The notes under the pieces: generated by a model
Told to the model about the DNA's origin: nothing
The model's database searches: none
What the model saw: the letters and a program-made list of their open reading frames with translations, nothing else
Position numbers and translations under genes: made by a program
Shown: positions 26,568-35,169 of the stretch, piece by piece
How the letters are laid out: every line of letters starts with the position of its first letter
How positions within the stretch are numbered: position 1 is the first letter of the stretch
DNA from: Lachnospiraceae bacterium
Lineage (GTDB): Bacteria > Bacillota > Clostridia > Lachnospirales > Lachnospiraceae
Reading direction: 5' to 3'
Length of the DNA stretch: 64,000 bases
Assembly (NCBI GenBank): GCA_017396555.1
Contig: JAFQLS010000024.1
Location: forward strand, 52,804 to 116,803

Positions 26568-28061
26568 ATGCATAAATTTGATAAGGTTGTTGATAGAGTT
26601 TTTCATAAAATAAAGAAAATAGCTAAGGTGGAGTACATAAAAGGAAATTATAATGAAGCTATTAAGGCAATAATTGCAGGTGCTTATTTCATGTATTATT
26701 ATGCACATAAATATAGTGACAGAGAATTAGAAATCATATTAAAAAATATAGCAAAAAAGACCATTAAGGTTAAAAATTATGAAAAAGTTAACAAGAGGAT
26801 AATTTTCTTCGATTCCCTTGGGCTTGATAACAGAGATTTGACAATGACATATATTGATGCCCTTACAAAGTTGGGATATAATATAGTATATGTCACAATT
26901 AACAAAAATAAAAAGGATTATGCTAATATTTCTAAGTTGGTAAAAAGCTCTGGCGGTAAGATATATACCATAATGAAGAAGCAATCTCTACAAGGAATAA
27001 GGGAACTGGGGAAGATAATTAATAACGAAAAACCATCAATTGCTTTTATGCATGTTACTCCAGATGATGTTGTGGGGAATGCAGTATTTTCCGCATATGA
27101 AGGCAAGCTTGAACGGTATATGATAAATCTTACAGACCATACGGGTTGGATAGGAACAAGTTCGTTTGACTACCTTATTGAGTTTAGAAGTATAGGTTAT
27201 GTAAAATCCTATAGAGACAGAAAAATAAATAAAAATAAACTTTTATTGCTTCCGTTTTATCCATATGATAGCCCACAAAAGGAATTTGGAGGTTTTCCTT
27301 TTGATTCAGAGGGCAAGAAGGTAATATATTCCGGAGGACAATTGTATAAGCTGGACGGAAGCGACAAATATTTTGAAATGGCGAAGCATATTCTAGATAA
27401 TTATAAGGAAGCAATCATACTTTATACGGGGTATGGAAATAATAATTTTGAAATGAAAATGAGAACGTGGATTGTTGGTAATAATTATCAAAAAAGATTT
27501 TATTTCACACCAGAGAGAAAAGATGTGGATGAAATAATGAAGAATTGCTATTTTTATCTCAACACATATCCGGTTGGCGGTGGATTAATGACACAATATG
27601 CTATAAAAAATAAAAAAATTCCTATTACGCTTACGGATTATAAGCATCATATGATGCAATTGGTTATAGGATATGATTCTGATGATAGATTTATATTTGA
27701 TAAATATTCCGAGGCAATTAAAGAAATTGACAGACTTATGGCTGACGAAGAGTATTGTAATAAAAAGGGAGAAATGATTAGTAAAAGAGTTATTTCTAAA
27801 TCTGAATTTGAGAAAGAGTTGTATAAGCTGCTTAACAAGCATACTACGAAATACATGTCAGATATAGACGAAAAAGATTATTTTAACTATAAGAAAATTG
27901 CTTCTGAGAGAAGCCGAAATGATTATATAACACTTGCAAATGCTATTGGTCATAATAATAGTGAATTGCGCAAATATTTTCCATATATTGTTCTTAGACG
28001 ATATGTTCAGAAATTTAAGAAATGGGTAATTGAAAAATATACAAGGAGGAAAAATAAATGA
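26568..28061 (+). CDS. Putative glycosyltransferase, paralogue B
   Basis: A 497-residue paralogue of the gene at 24688, alike over the full length: LGLDNRDLTMTYIDALTKLG, LLPFYPYDSPQ, VIYSGGQLYK and LNTYPVGGGLMTQYAIKN. The C-terminal end is very basic (KWVIEKYTRRKNK), which may aid membrane contact. It ends in an ATGA overlap with the aminotransferase gene, so the two are translationally coupled. The pair probably arose by duplication around the fdtA gene. Substrates unknown. Confidence 0.7.
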   Translation: MHKFDKVVDRVFHKIKKIAKVEYIKGNYNEAIKAIIAGAYFMYYYAHKYSDRELEIILKNIAKKTIKVKNYEKVNKRIIFFDSLGLDNRDLTMTYIDALTKLGYNIVYVTINKNKKDYANISKLVKSSGGKIYTIMKKQSLQGIRELGKIINNEKPSIAFMHVTPDDVVGNAVFSAYEGKLERYMINLTDHTGWIGTSSFDYLIEFRSIGYVKSYRDRKINKNKLLLLPFYPYDSPQKEFGGFPFDSEGKKVIYSGGQLYKLDGSDKYFEMAKHILDNYKEAIILYTGYGNNNFEMKMRTWIVGNNYQKRFYFTPERKDVDEIMKNCYFYLNTYPVGGGLMTQYAIKNKKIPITLTDYKHHMMQLVIGYDSDDRFIFDKYSEAIKEIDRLMADEEYCNKKGEMISKRVISKSEFEKELYKLLNKHTTKYMSDIDEKDYFNYKKIASERSRNDYITLANAIGHNNSELRKYFPYIVLRRYVQKFKKWVIEKYTRRKNK

Positions 28062-29170
28062 AAATAGAGTGTAACCGCCTGGATAAAGGTTTTGAGTTAT
28101 TTCAAAGTGAATATGAGAGTAAGGCTTTGGAGGTTTTGCGTTCCGGTTGGTATATTTTGGGAAGAGAACTTGAGGCATTTGAGGAGGAATTTTCAAAATA
28201 TAATGGTGTCAGATATTGTCTTGGTGTGGGCAATGGTTTAGATGCTCTACAATTGGCGGTAAAAGCTCTTGAGATTGGTGTGGGAGATGAGGTTATTGTT
28301 CAGGGAAATACATATATAGCTTCGGTTATGGGAATTACCATGAATGGAGCAACACCTGTGTTCGTCGAGCCGGATATTTATGGAAGTATAGATGCAGATA
28401 GAATTGAGGAGAAGATTAACTCTAATACGAAAGCAATTATGGTTGTTCATTTGTATGGTATGCCTTGTGATATGGAAAAGGTTATGAGTATTGCTAAGAA
28501 ATACAAATTAAGAGTTATAGAAGATTGTGCTCAGTCACATGGAGCAGAGCATAAAGGAAAAGTGACAGGAACTTTTGGAGATATCGGTTGCTTTTCTTTT
28601 TATCCTACGAAGAATCTGGGTGCCTTTGGAGATGGTGGAGCTATAATTACTAATGATAGCACGATATATGACAGAATTAAAATTTTAAGAAATTATGGAA
28701 GTGATAAAAAATACCATAATAAAGAAGTTGGATATAATTCAAGACTTGATGAAATACAGGCTGGATTATTAAGAGTCAAGCTTAGACACCTTAATGAATT
28801 AATCAGTAGGAGAAGAATTATAGCAAACAGATATTTAGCTGAAATTAAGAATGATAATATTACTATGCAGCAGGTCAGGGTAGATACTAATCCTGTATGG
28901 CATCAGTTTGTAATAAGAACTTCTAATAGAGATGAGCTTATTAAATATCTTGGTGCAAATGAAATAAATACAATAATTCATTATCCTGTTCCACCACATT
29001 TATCTGAAGCTTACAAATATTTGAAAATAGAAAAAGGAAGATTGCCTATTACTGAGAAATTTGCAAATGAGGTGTTATCACTTCCGATGTATGATGGAAT
29101 GGTGGATGAAGAAGTTACTAAGGTTATAGAGATTGTTAACAGTTGGAAGAATGGAGAATTATATGGCTAA
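28058..29170 (+). CDS. fdtB: FdtB-like sugar 3-aminotransferase (DegT/DnrJ/EryC1 family)
   Basis: A 370-residue PLP enzyme. The Schiff-base lysine is in FSFYPTKNLGAFGDGG (about residues 178-193), and GVGNGLDALQLAVKAL and EDCAQSHGA are typical of sugar aminotransferases. The GNGLDAL form and the neighbouring FdtA point to amination at C3 of a dTDP-keto-6-deoxyhexose rather than the PseC C4 reaction. AAGGAGG precedes the ATG. It overlaps the next gene by eight bases. No RmlA/RmlB genes for the dTDP substrate are present in the window. Confidence 0.85.
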   Translation: MKIECNRLDKGFELFQSEYESKALEVLRSGWYILGRELEAFEEEFSKYNGVRYCLGVGNGLDALQLAVKALEIGVGDEVIVQGNTYIASVMGITMNGATPVFVEPDIYGSIDADRIEEKINSNTKAIMVVHLYGMPCDMEKVMSIAKKYKLRVIEDCAQSHGAEHKGKVTGTFGDIGCFSFYPTKNLGAFGDGGAIITNDSTIYDRIKILRNYGSDKKYHNKEVGYNSRLDEIQAGLLRVKLRHLNELISRRRIIANRYLAEIKNDNITMQQVRVDTNPVWHQFVIRTSNRDELIKYLGANEINTIIHYPVPPHLSEAYKYLKIEKGRLPITEKFANEVLSLPMYDGMVDEEVTKVIEIVNSWKNGELYG

Positions 29171-30218
29171 AATATTAATGGGTGGAGCAGGCGGTGCACC
29201 CACAGAAAATGTAATAAAATCAATCGGAAATGAAGAGGAAATAATAGGCATAGGAAGTGAACCTTTTGATATGATGATGTCAGGAGCAGTCAGAAAATAT
29301 CAGGTTCCATACGCCGTAGAACCTGGCTATAAGAATAGATTATTTGATATTATTAATAAAGAAAAACCAGACTTTGCTCATTTTCAGAATGATGTGGAAA
29401 TATTGGAAATTTCTAAAATGAGAGATGAAATAATTAATTCCGGTACAAAGTTATTTATGCCATCCCATGAAACTATATGTAATTGTGTAGATAAGGGAAA
29501 ATCAGCTCAAATTTGGCAAAAAGAAGGAATTATAATTCCTAAGACAATGAGAATAAATAACGAAGCGGATTTAAAGAAGGCATTTGATACATTGGCAGAT
29601 GATAAAGGAAGTATATGGCTTAGAGCAGTAGTAGGAGGTGGTGGAAAAGGCGCATTACCTACGGACAACTATGATTTTGCAAAAATGTGGATAGACAGAT
29701 TTAATGGCTGGGGAGATTTTACCGCGGCAGAGCTATTGACTAAGGATACGGTAACATGGTTATCTATCTGGTATGAGGGCGAACTGGTAGTAGCTCAGAC
29801 AAGAAGTCGTAATTCATGGAATTTTGGGAATAGAACCCTATCAGGAGTGACAGGCATAACAAGAGTAGGTGAAACTATATCGGATGAAAAGGTTAATGAA
29901 GTGGCTATGAACTCAATTCAGTCAATTGATAAAAAACCACATGGAATATATGGTGTGGACATGACTTATGATAGAAAAGGGATACCAAATCCTACAGAAA
30001 TTAATATATCAAGATTTTTCACCACCGTTTATTTTTTTACAAAAGCAGGATTGAATATGCCTAAAATATATAAAGATATAGCATTATATAATAAATTTCC
30101 ATGTTTGGATAAAAAGATTAATCCATTACCGGATAATCTGCTCTGGATAAGAGGTATGGACAGAGAACCAATATTGACAACAAGACAAGAGGTTGAAAGA
30201 GAAGTAGATTTGATATGA
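29163..30218 (+). CDS. ATP-grasp carboligase (CarB-like)
   Basis: A 351-residue ATP-grasp protein. The N-terminal part has MGGAGGAPTENVI, a pre-ATP-grasp nucleotide loop. The ATP-grasp body has WLRAVVGGGGKGALP near residue 155 (the Gly-rich phosphate loop) and NPTEINISRF near 280, carrying metal ligands. Such enzymes join a carboxylate to an amine through an acyl-phosphate, so it could acylate the amino sugar made by the upstream aminotransferase (inference). The chosen ATG at 29163 overlaps the previous gene and has GGAG before it. It ends in ATGA with the HAD gene. Confidence 0.8.
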   Translation: MAKILMGGAGGAPTENVIKSIGNEEEIIGIGSEPFDMMMSGAVRKYQVPYAVEPGYKNRLFDIINKEKPDFAHFQNDVEILEISKMRDEIINSGTKLFMPSHETICNCVDKGKSAQIWQKEGIIIPKTMRINNEADLKKAFDTLADDKGSIWLRAVVGGGGKGALPTDNYDFAKMWIDRFNGWGDFTAAELLTKDTVTWLSIWYEGELVVAQTRSRNSWNFGNRTLSGVTGITRVGETISDEKVNEVAMNSIQSIDKKPHGIYGVDMTYDRKGIPNPTEINISRFFTTVYFFTKAGLNMPKIYKDIALYNKFPCLDKKINPLPDNLLWIRGMDREPILTTRQEVEREVDLI

Positions 30219-30832
30219 TAAGGTACGATTATATATTTCTTGATTTAGATGGTCCTATTTTGGATGGACGTTTAAGACATTACAATTGTTATAAGGATAT
30301 AATTGAAGAAATGGGAGGAACCCCATTGGATATAGATGTATATTGGAATAATAAGCGTAGAGGTCTGAATAAAAGAATAGTGTGTGAGGAATCAGGAATA
30401 AGTGGTGAATATTCTGAATTTATAGAAAAATGGAAGAACAGAATAGAGGATATAAAATATTTAAAATATGATGTTCTCAAACCAGGATGTTTAGAGGCTA
30501 TACAGACTATGAAGAGCGTTGGAAAAAAGGTGTGTCTAGTAACTTTAAGAAACAATAAGGAAAATTTATTCAGTCAGCTTAAATGGTTGGGAATCAAGGA
30601 AATATTTTCGGAAATTGTGGTATGTGCAGGTAGTGAAATTAATCCTAAATATCTTGCACTTAATGATTATGTCTTCGATAAAGCTGTATTAATTGGAGAC
30701 ACAGAAATTGATATAGAAGCAGCAGATATGTTAAAAATAGAGTTCATTGGAATAATTAATGGACTGCGGACTAAAAGTATATTCGAGGATAAAATATGCT
30801 ATAATGAATTGCTAGAGATTAACTGGATGTAA
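30215..30832 (+). CDS. HAD-family hydrolase
   Basis: A 205-residue HAD hydrolase with motif I FLDLDGPILDG (the second Asp of the usual DxD pair is present), motif II LVTLRNN and motif IV LIGDTEIDIEAA, plus a helical cap between them. It resembles phosphoglycolate-type phosphatases. It is coupled to the ATP-grasp gene by ATGA and stands before the aldolase. It may remove a phosphate from a sugar intermediate; the substrate is not determined. Confidence 0.82.
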   Translation: MIRYDYIFLDLDGPILDGRLRHYNCYKDIIEEMGGTPLDIDVYWNNKRRGLNKRIVCEESGISGEYSEFIEKWKNRIEDIKYLKYDVLKPGCLEAIQTMKSVGKKVCLVTLRNNKENLFSQLKWLGIKEIFSEIVVCAGSEINPKYLALNDYVFDKAVLIGDTEIDIEAADMLKIEFIGIINGLRTKSIFEDKICYNELLEINWM

Positions 30833-30857
30833 TTTTTTGCAAAGGAGAGTGTTGAAA

Positions 30858-32390
30858 ATGGCAGGAAAGATAAAAGTTTTGGATTGCACATTAAGAGATG
30901 GTGGAAGATGTTTTGAAAATACCTGTGGAGACAATAATATTGAGGAGATGTCTAAAGGTTTATCTCTGGCAAATATAGATTTTATCGAAATAGGCTTTTT
31001 GTGGTATTTATCTTTTGGAATATGTAGGGAAAATTCTACTGTATTTAGAAGTATAGATGAAATCAAACCCTTTGTGGATGGTACGCATCAATATGCCGCA
31101 TACATAGAATATGTACTGTTTAAAAATGAAAATCATATAATTCCTGTATCGGATGGAACTATAAGTGCTATAAGGTTAGGAATTCTCAAGGATGAAATTG
31201 ATGATTCTCTTAGTCTGATGAAGGAAATCAAGGATAAAGGATATAAGTTATTTGTACAGGGGATAAATACTATGTCCTACAGTGAGGATGAGCTTATAGA
31301 TTTTATTAGTAAAATTAATGAAATTAAGCCTTACGCATTTTCAATTGTGGATACCTTTGGTTCAATGTATATAGAGGATTTGGAAAGAATTTTTGCATTG
31401 GTTGATAAGCATTTAGATAAGAACATATATGTTGCATTTCACAGTCATAATAATATGCAGTTATCTATGGCTCTTGCAATGACACTAATTAAAATTAGAG
31501 AAGAAAGAAATATAATTATCGATGCGACCCTTAATGGAATAGGGATGGGAGCGGGTAATTTGAGCACTGAATTAATATGTAAGTATCTGAATGATAAAGC
31601 AAACGGCAGATATAATTTAGGACCATTAGTTAAAATTATAGATAAAAATATATCTAAATTCTATGATAAGTTTGATTGGAGTCCATCATTATTATCATAT
31701 GAATCGGCACAGAGATGGGGAACTCAAATTAATTTAAGCTATATTAATAATGGATATAATATTTCATTAGAGGAGAAAAGAAAACTGCTTAAAATGTATC
31801 CAATTGGAAAAGGAGTACCATCTCGAAAAATTGATAGCTTATATAGAATTATGAGTAGTAAGGTGGATGAAGATTCTTGTTCGCTAAATAATTTATTAAG
31901 TAAACTAGAAGAAAGGAATATAGTAATTGTAGGAAAGGGACCTTCAGCAATAGAGGAGAAAGAAGCTATACAGCAATATATTGATGAGAATAATCCAATT
32001 GTAATATATATTAATCACATAAATAGTATGTATGATGTCAAGGATAATGATCAGTATTATTGGTATATTGAGAAGGAAAGATTTTATAAACATGTAGAAG
32101 AATTTGGAAGTGATAATGTTATTACTATTGAAAAATTTGAAGAAGAATCAGGATATACAGTTAATTATAATAAACTGTTATTTGAAGATATAGTTACGGA
32201 TGATTCTATATTATTAGTATTAATGATGCTTATAAAGTTAGATAAACCATTAAGTATAAAGATAGTGGGTATGGATGGTACAAATGGAAGTGAGTTACAG
32301 GTAATAAACAATCAACAGATATTGGATAGAATTAGTAATAATTTATCTTTTGATTTTTTAACAAAGAGTGTATATACAGTAAATCGTTAG
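30858..32390 (+). CDS. HMGL/DRE-TIM aldolase with a C-terminal Rossmann-like extension
   Basis: A 510-residue protein. Residues 1-290 are a DRE-TIM metallolyase: LDCTLRDGGRC at the start, IDFIEIGF, and the metal-binding HSHNNMQLS, then NGIGMGAGN. This group includes 4-hydroxy-2-oxovalerate aldolase and homocitrate synthase. Residues about 350-510 form a second part starting VIVGKGPSA that recalls the DUF115-like fold. AAAGGAG precedes the ATG at 30858. It stands just before a ThDP enzyme, a pairing seen in surface polysaccharide loci. It may make or cleave a branched or extended keto-sugar; the exact reaction is unknown. Confidence 0.78.
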   Translation: MAGKIKVLDCTLRDGGRCFENTCGDNNIEEMSKGLSLANIDFIEIGFLWYLSFGICRENSTVFRSIDEIKPFVDGTHQYAAYIEYVLFKNENHIIPVSDGTISAIRLGILKDEIDDSLSLMKEIKDKGYKLFVQGINTMSYSEDELIDFISKINEIKPYAFSIVDTFGSMYIEDLERIFALVDKHLDKNIYVAFHSHNNMQLSMALAMTLIKIREERNIIIDATLNGIGMGAGNLSTELICKYLNDKANGRYNLGPLVKIIDKNISKFYDKFDWSPSLLSYESAQRWGTQINLSYINNGYNISLEEKRKLLKMYPIGKGVPSRKIDSLYRIMSSKVDEDSCSLNNLLSKLEERNIVIVGKGPSAIEEKEAIQQYIDENNPIVIYINHINSMYDVKDNDQYYWYIEKERFYKHVEEFGSDNVITIEKFEEESGYTVNYNKLLFEDIVTDDSILLVLMMLIKLDKPLSIKIVGMDGTNGSELQVINNQQILDRISNNLSFDFLTKSVYTVNR

Positions 32391-32409
32391 ATAAAGAAAG
32401 GGAATGGTA

Positions 32410-34125
32410 ATGAAATTATCAGATTATGTAGCTAAACTTTTGAAAAGTATAGGAGTTGAGTATGTATTCGGATATCAAGGAGGTTCTATTACTCATTTAA
32501 TAGAATCCTTTGATTCTGTGGGTATTAACTATATTCAGAATTATAATGAGCAAGGTTCGGCTTTTGCAGCCGATGCGTATTCAAGAGTCTGTAATAAAGG
32601 AATAGGTGTAGCTATAGCTTCTAATGGACCGGGAGCAACAAATCTGATTACAGGAATCGCAGATGCTTATTGTGATTCGGTTCCGGTTTTATATATTACA
32701 GGTCAGGTACATACATGGGGAATGAAAAAAAATGCAGAAATACGACAGGAAAGTTTTCAGGAAATCGACATTATATCTATGGTTAAGCCTATAACAAAAT
32801 ATGCTGTAACTATTATGAAGGCAATGGATATAAAATATGAAATTGAAAAAGCTGTGTCAATTGCTATGGAAGGCAGAAAGGGACCGGTTCTTATTGATAT
32901 TCCTGTGGATATTCAAGGGACTGATATAGATGAAAATAAATTAGAAGGATATGTTGTAGACGATAATAGCTATAGTGATATAGATGAACAACAATTTGAC
33001 AAGGTTATAGAGTCGCTTGAAAATTCAAGAAGGTCAGTTATTTTAGTTGGTGGTGGAGTTAGTAGCCATGAAGCTAAGCTTGCGCTGAGAAAATTTGTAG
33101 AAAAGAATAGTATTCCGGTTGTTTCATCGTTACAAGGACTAGATGTTATTAATCATGATAATAAGTCTTTTATCGGTTTTATAGGAACTTATGGAAATAG
33201 GTATGCAAATATTGCTTTACAAAACGCAGATTTAATTTTAGTTCTAGGTTCTCGTCTAGATATGAGACAAATAGGTAAGGATAAAGAAAGCTTTGCACAA
33301 GATGCACAAGTTATTCACATAGATATCGATAAAACAGAATTAAAACATAAAATAAAAAATGAAATACCAATATATGGAGATGTTTATAGCTTTATATTTA
33401 ATTTAGGAAAAGCTAAACAGATATATTTGGATTATTCAAATTGGCTTAATCTTATAAATAATTGGAAGGAAAGATATAAAGAGTATCAAAAAGCTAATGT
33501 AATAGTTGAAGTATTATCAAAAATGCTTAGTGATAATACCGTTGCAATAGCGGACGTAGGACAGAACCAGATGTGGGTAGCCCAGTCATTGAGAATTATT
33601 GGCAATAATATAAGGATCATTAATTCAGGTGGCTTAGGTGCAATGGGTTATGCTTTGCCAGCCGTGATAGGAGCTTATTATGCAAATAAGAATAATAATA
33701 TAATTGCTTTTATGGGTGATGGTGGCTTGCAAATGAACATTCAGGAATTATGTGTAATAGGTAGTAGAAAATTGCCAATTAAAATTTTTGTATTTAATAA
33801 TAAGTCTCTTGGTCTTATAAGAGATATTCATGAAAAATATTACAACAGTAACTATGTAGGTTCGGTTGAAGGTTTTTCACAGCCAAATCTTGAGAGTTTA
33901 TCAAAGGCATATGATATTTCATATGTTAGAATTGAGAATTTAGATGATTTGCATAAAATAGCGGAAAGATTAGAGGATAAATCACCAATCTTATATGACA
34001 TTATTCTAGATAATAAAACATATGTAGAACCTGAATTACTAGGTATGGATTCTTTAGATAATCAAAAACCATATTTGACAGAATTTGAGATAAATAAGAT
34101 AAAAATGGAGTTGCAAGAATTATGA
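32410..34125 (+). CDS. Thiamine-diphosphate enzyme, acetolactate synthase-like
   Basis: A 571-residue ThDP enzyme with the standard three domains. The catalytic Glu lies in NYNEQGSAFAADAYSR (about residues 45-60), the central domain has VSSLQGLDV, and the ThDP/Mg site is MGDGGLQMN followed 20 residues later by FNNKSLG. It is not a core IlvB copy by context; it sits among sugar genes. Related enzymes such as YerE add an acetyl unit to keto sugars, so with the aldolase it may create a two-carbon branch (inference). It starts at 32410 for ribosome-site spacing and overlaps the next gene by ATGA. Confidence 0.83.
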   Translation: MKLSDYVAKLLKSIGVEYVFGYQGGSITHLIESFDSVGINYIQNYNEQGSAFAADAYSRVCNKGIGVAIASNGPGATNLITGIADAYCDSVPVLYITGQVHTWGMKKNAEIRQESFQEIDIISMVKPITKYAVTIMKAMDIKYEIEKAVSIAMEGRKGPVLIDIPVDIQGTDIDENKLEGYVVDDNSYSDIDEQQFDKVIESLENSRRSVILVGGGVSSHEAKLALRKFVEKNSIPVVSSLQGLDVINHDNKSFIGFIGTYGNRYANIALQNADLILVLGSRLDMRQIGKDKESFAQDAQVIHIDIDKTELKHKIKNEIPIYGDVYSFIFNLGKAKQIYLDYSNWLNLINNWKERYKEYQKANVIVEVLSKMLSDNTVAIADVGQNQMWVAQSLRIIGNNIRIINSGGLGAMGYALPAVIGAYYANKNNNIIAFMGDGGLQMNIQELCVIGSRKLPIKIFVFNNKSLGLIRDIHEKYYNSNYVGSVEGFSQPNLESLSKAYDISYVRIENLDDLHKIAERLEDKSPILYDIILDNKTYVEPELLGMDSLDNQKPYLTEFEINKIKMELQEL

Positions 34126-35081
34126 ATATGAAGTGTAAAATATGTGGAAATGTTAATAACAATAAAATTATCCAAGTTAAAGAAAGAATTACAGAAGAAG
34201 GAAAAAATTTTGATTATTTGCAATGTTCTGCCTGTAAAAGCGTGATGCTAAATGAAAAAATTGAGGACATTTCAAAATGGTATCCTTCATCGTATAGTCC
34301 TTATCTTAAAAGGAATAAGAAAAAGCGCTCACTTGCTGAAAAACTGCGAATGAAGATTATTTTTAGTGTGATTATACATTTGAAAAATAGAAATATTTTT
34401 CAAAAAGTATTGAGAATAAGGGATTTTGATATTTTGCTTAAGAGAATGTATGGTACAAAAATAAATAAAAAAGATAGAATTGTTGATGTAGGGTGTGGAG
34501 ATGGACATTGGTTGGATTATCTTGTTGAATTAGGGTATAAGAATGTAACTGGAATTGATTTATTTGTTCCGGAAAAAAATATGAATAGTTGTAACTGGAA
34601 ATTTATTAAAGGCGATATTTTTTCATTACAAGGAAAATATGATTGTATTATATTAAATCATTCTTTTGAGCATATGAATAATCCACAAGAGGTTTTGGAA
34701 AAAATTGAAAGACATTTATCCGATTCGGGTATTTGTGTTATTTCAGTACCAGTTGCAAATGGTATTGCATATAGAAAATATAAAAATTTTTTTTCTCAAT
34801 TCGATGCGCCACGTCATTTGTTCTTACATACTGAAAAGGGAATGAAAATTATGTGTAAAGATGCACATTTAAGAGTTGAAAATGTGCTGTATGATTCTAA
34901 TGAAAGAATTTTTTATTTTAGTGAATGTTTAAAAAGAACAGATTTATTATTCGAAGAAATTAAACAGAATGATTTTCCTGAGTATTGCTATAAGGCTATA
35001 AAAATAGATAAAGTGATAAAAAGTAATCTAAATAGCAAAGGTGATCAAGCAATATTTTATATTACGAAAAGTAAAAATTAA
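34122..35081 (+). CDS. SAM-dependent methyltransferase with N-terminal zinc ribbon
   Basis: A 319-residue class I methyltransferase. The first 35 residues have CKICGN and CSACKS, a four-cysteine zinc ribbon. The SAM-binding motif is IVDVGCGDGHWLDYL (about residues 118-132), followed by an acidic VTGIDLF and a HSFEHMNNP segment. This layout is common among sugar methyltransferases, including C-methyltransferases. It is the last gene of the long + strand island and is followed by a bidirectional terminator. Substrate probably a glycan sugar; not proven. Confidence 0.82.
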   Translation: MNMKCKICGNVNNNKIIQVKERITEEGKNFDYLQCSACKSVMLNEKIEDISKWYPSSYSPYLKRNKKKRSLAEKLRMKIIFSVIIHLKNRNIFQKVLRIRDFDILLKRMYGTKINKKDRIVDVGCGDGHWLDYLVELGYKNVTGIDLFVPEKNMNSCNWKFIKGDIFSLQGKYDCIILNHSFEHMNNPQEVLEKIERHLSDSGICVISVPVANGIAYRKYKNFFSQFDAPRHLFLHTEKGMKIMCKDAHLRVENVLYDSNERIFYFSECLKRTDLLFEEIKQNDFPEYCYKAIKIDKVIKSNLNSKGDQAIFYITKSKN

Positions 35082-35082
35082 C

Positions 35083-35132
35083 AAAAACATCCAATCAGTA
35101 CGACAATACTCGCACTGGCTGGATGTTTTTTT
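35083..35132 (+). terminator. Bidirectional intrinsic terminator
   Basis: AAAAACATCCA (35083-35093) pairs with TGGATGTTTTT (35120-35130), and the inner bases extend the stem with one mismatch. A T-run follows on the + strand, and the leading A-run gives one on the - strand. It lies between convergent genes (methyltransferase and the first Rpn-type gene), so it can end both transcripts. Confidence 0.82.
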
Positions 35133-35169
35133 GTATTGGTATATTCCTCATCTGCATAGTGTTAACGTG

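Noticed and set aside
32410-34125. Housekeeping acetolactate synthase (ilvB)
   Set aside because: No ilvN, ilvC or ilvD is nearby and the gene is coupled to sugar enzymes, so a specialised role is more likely.
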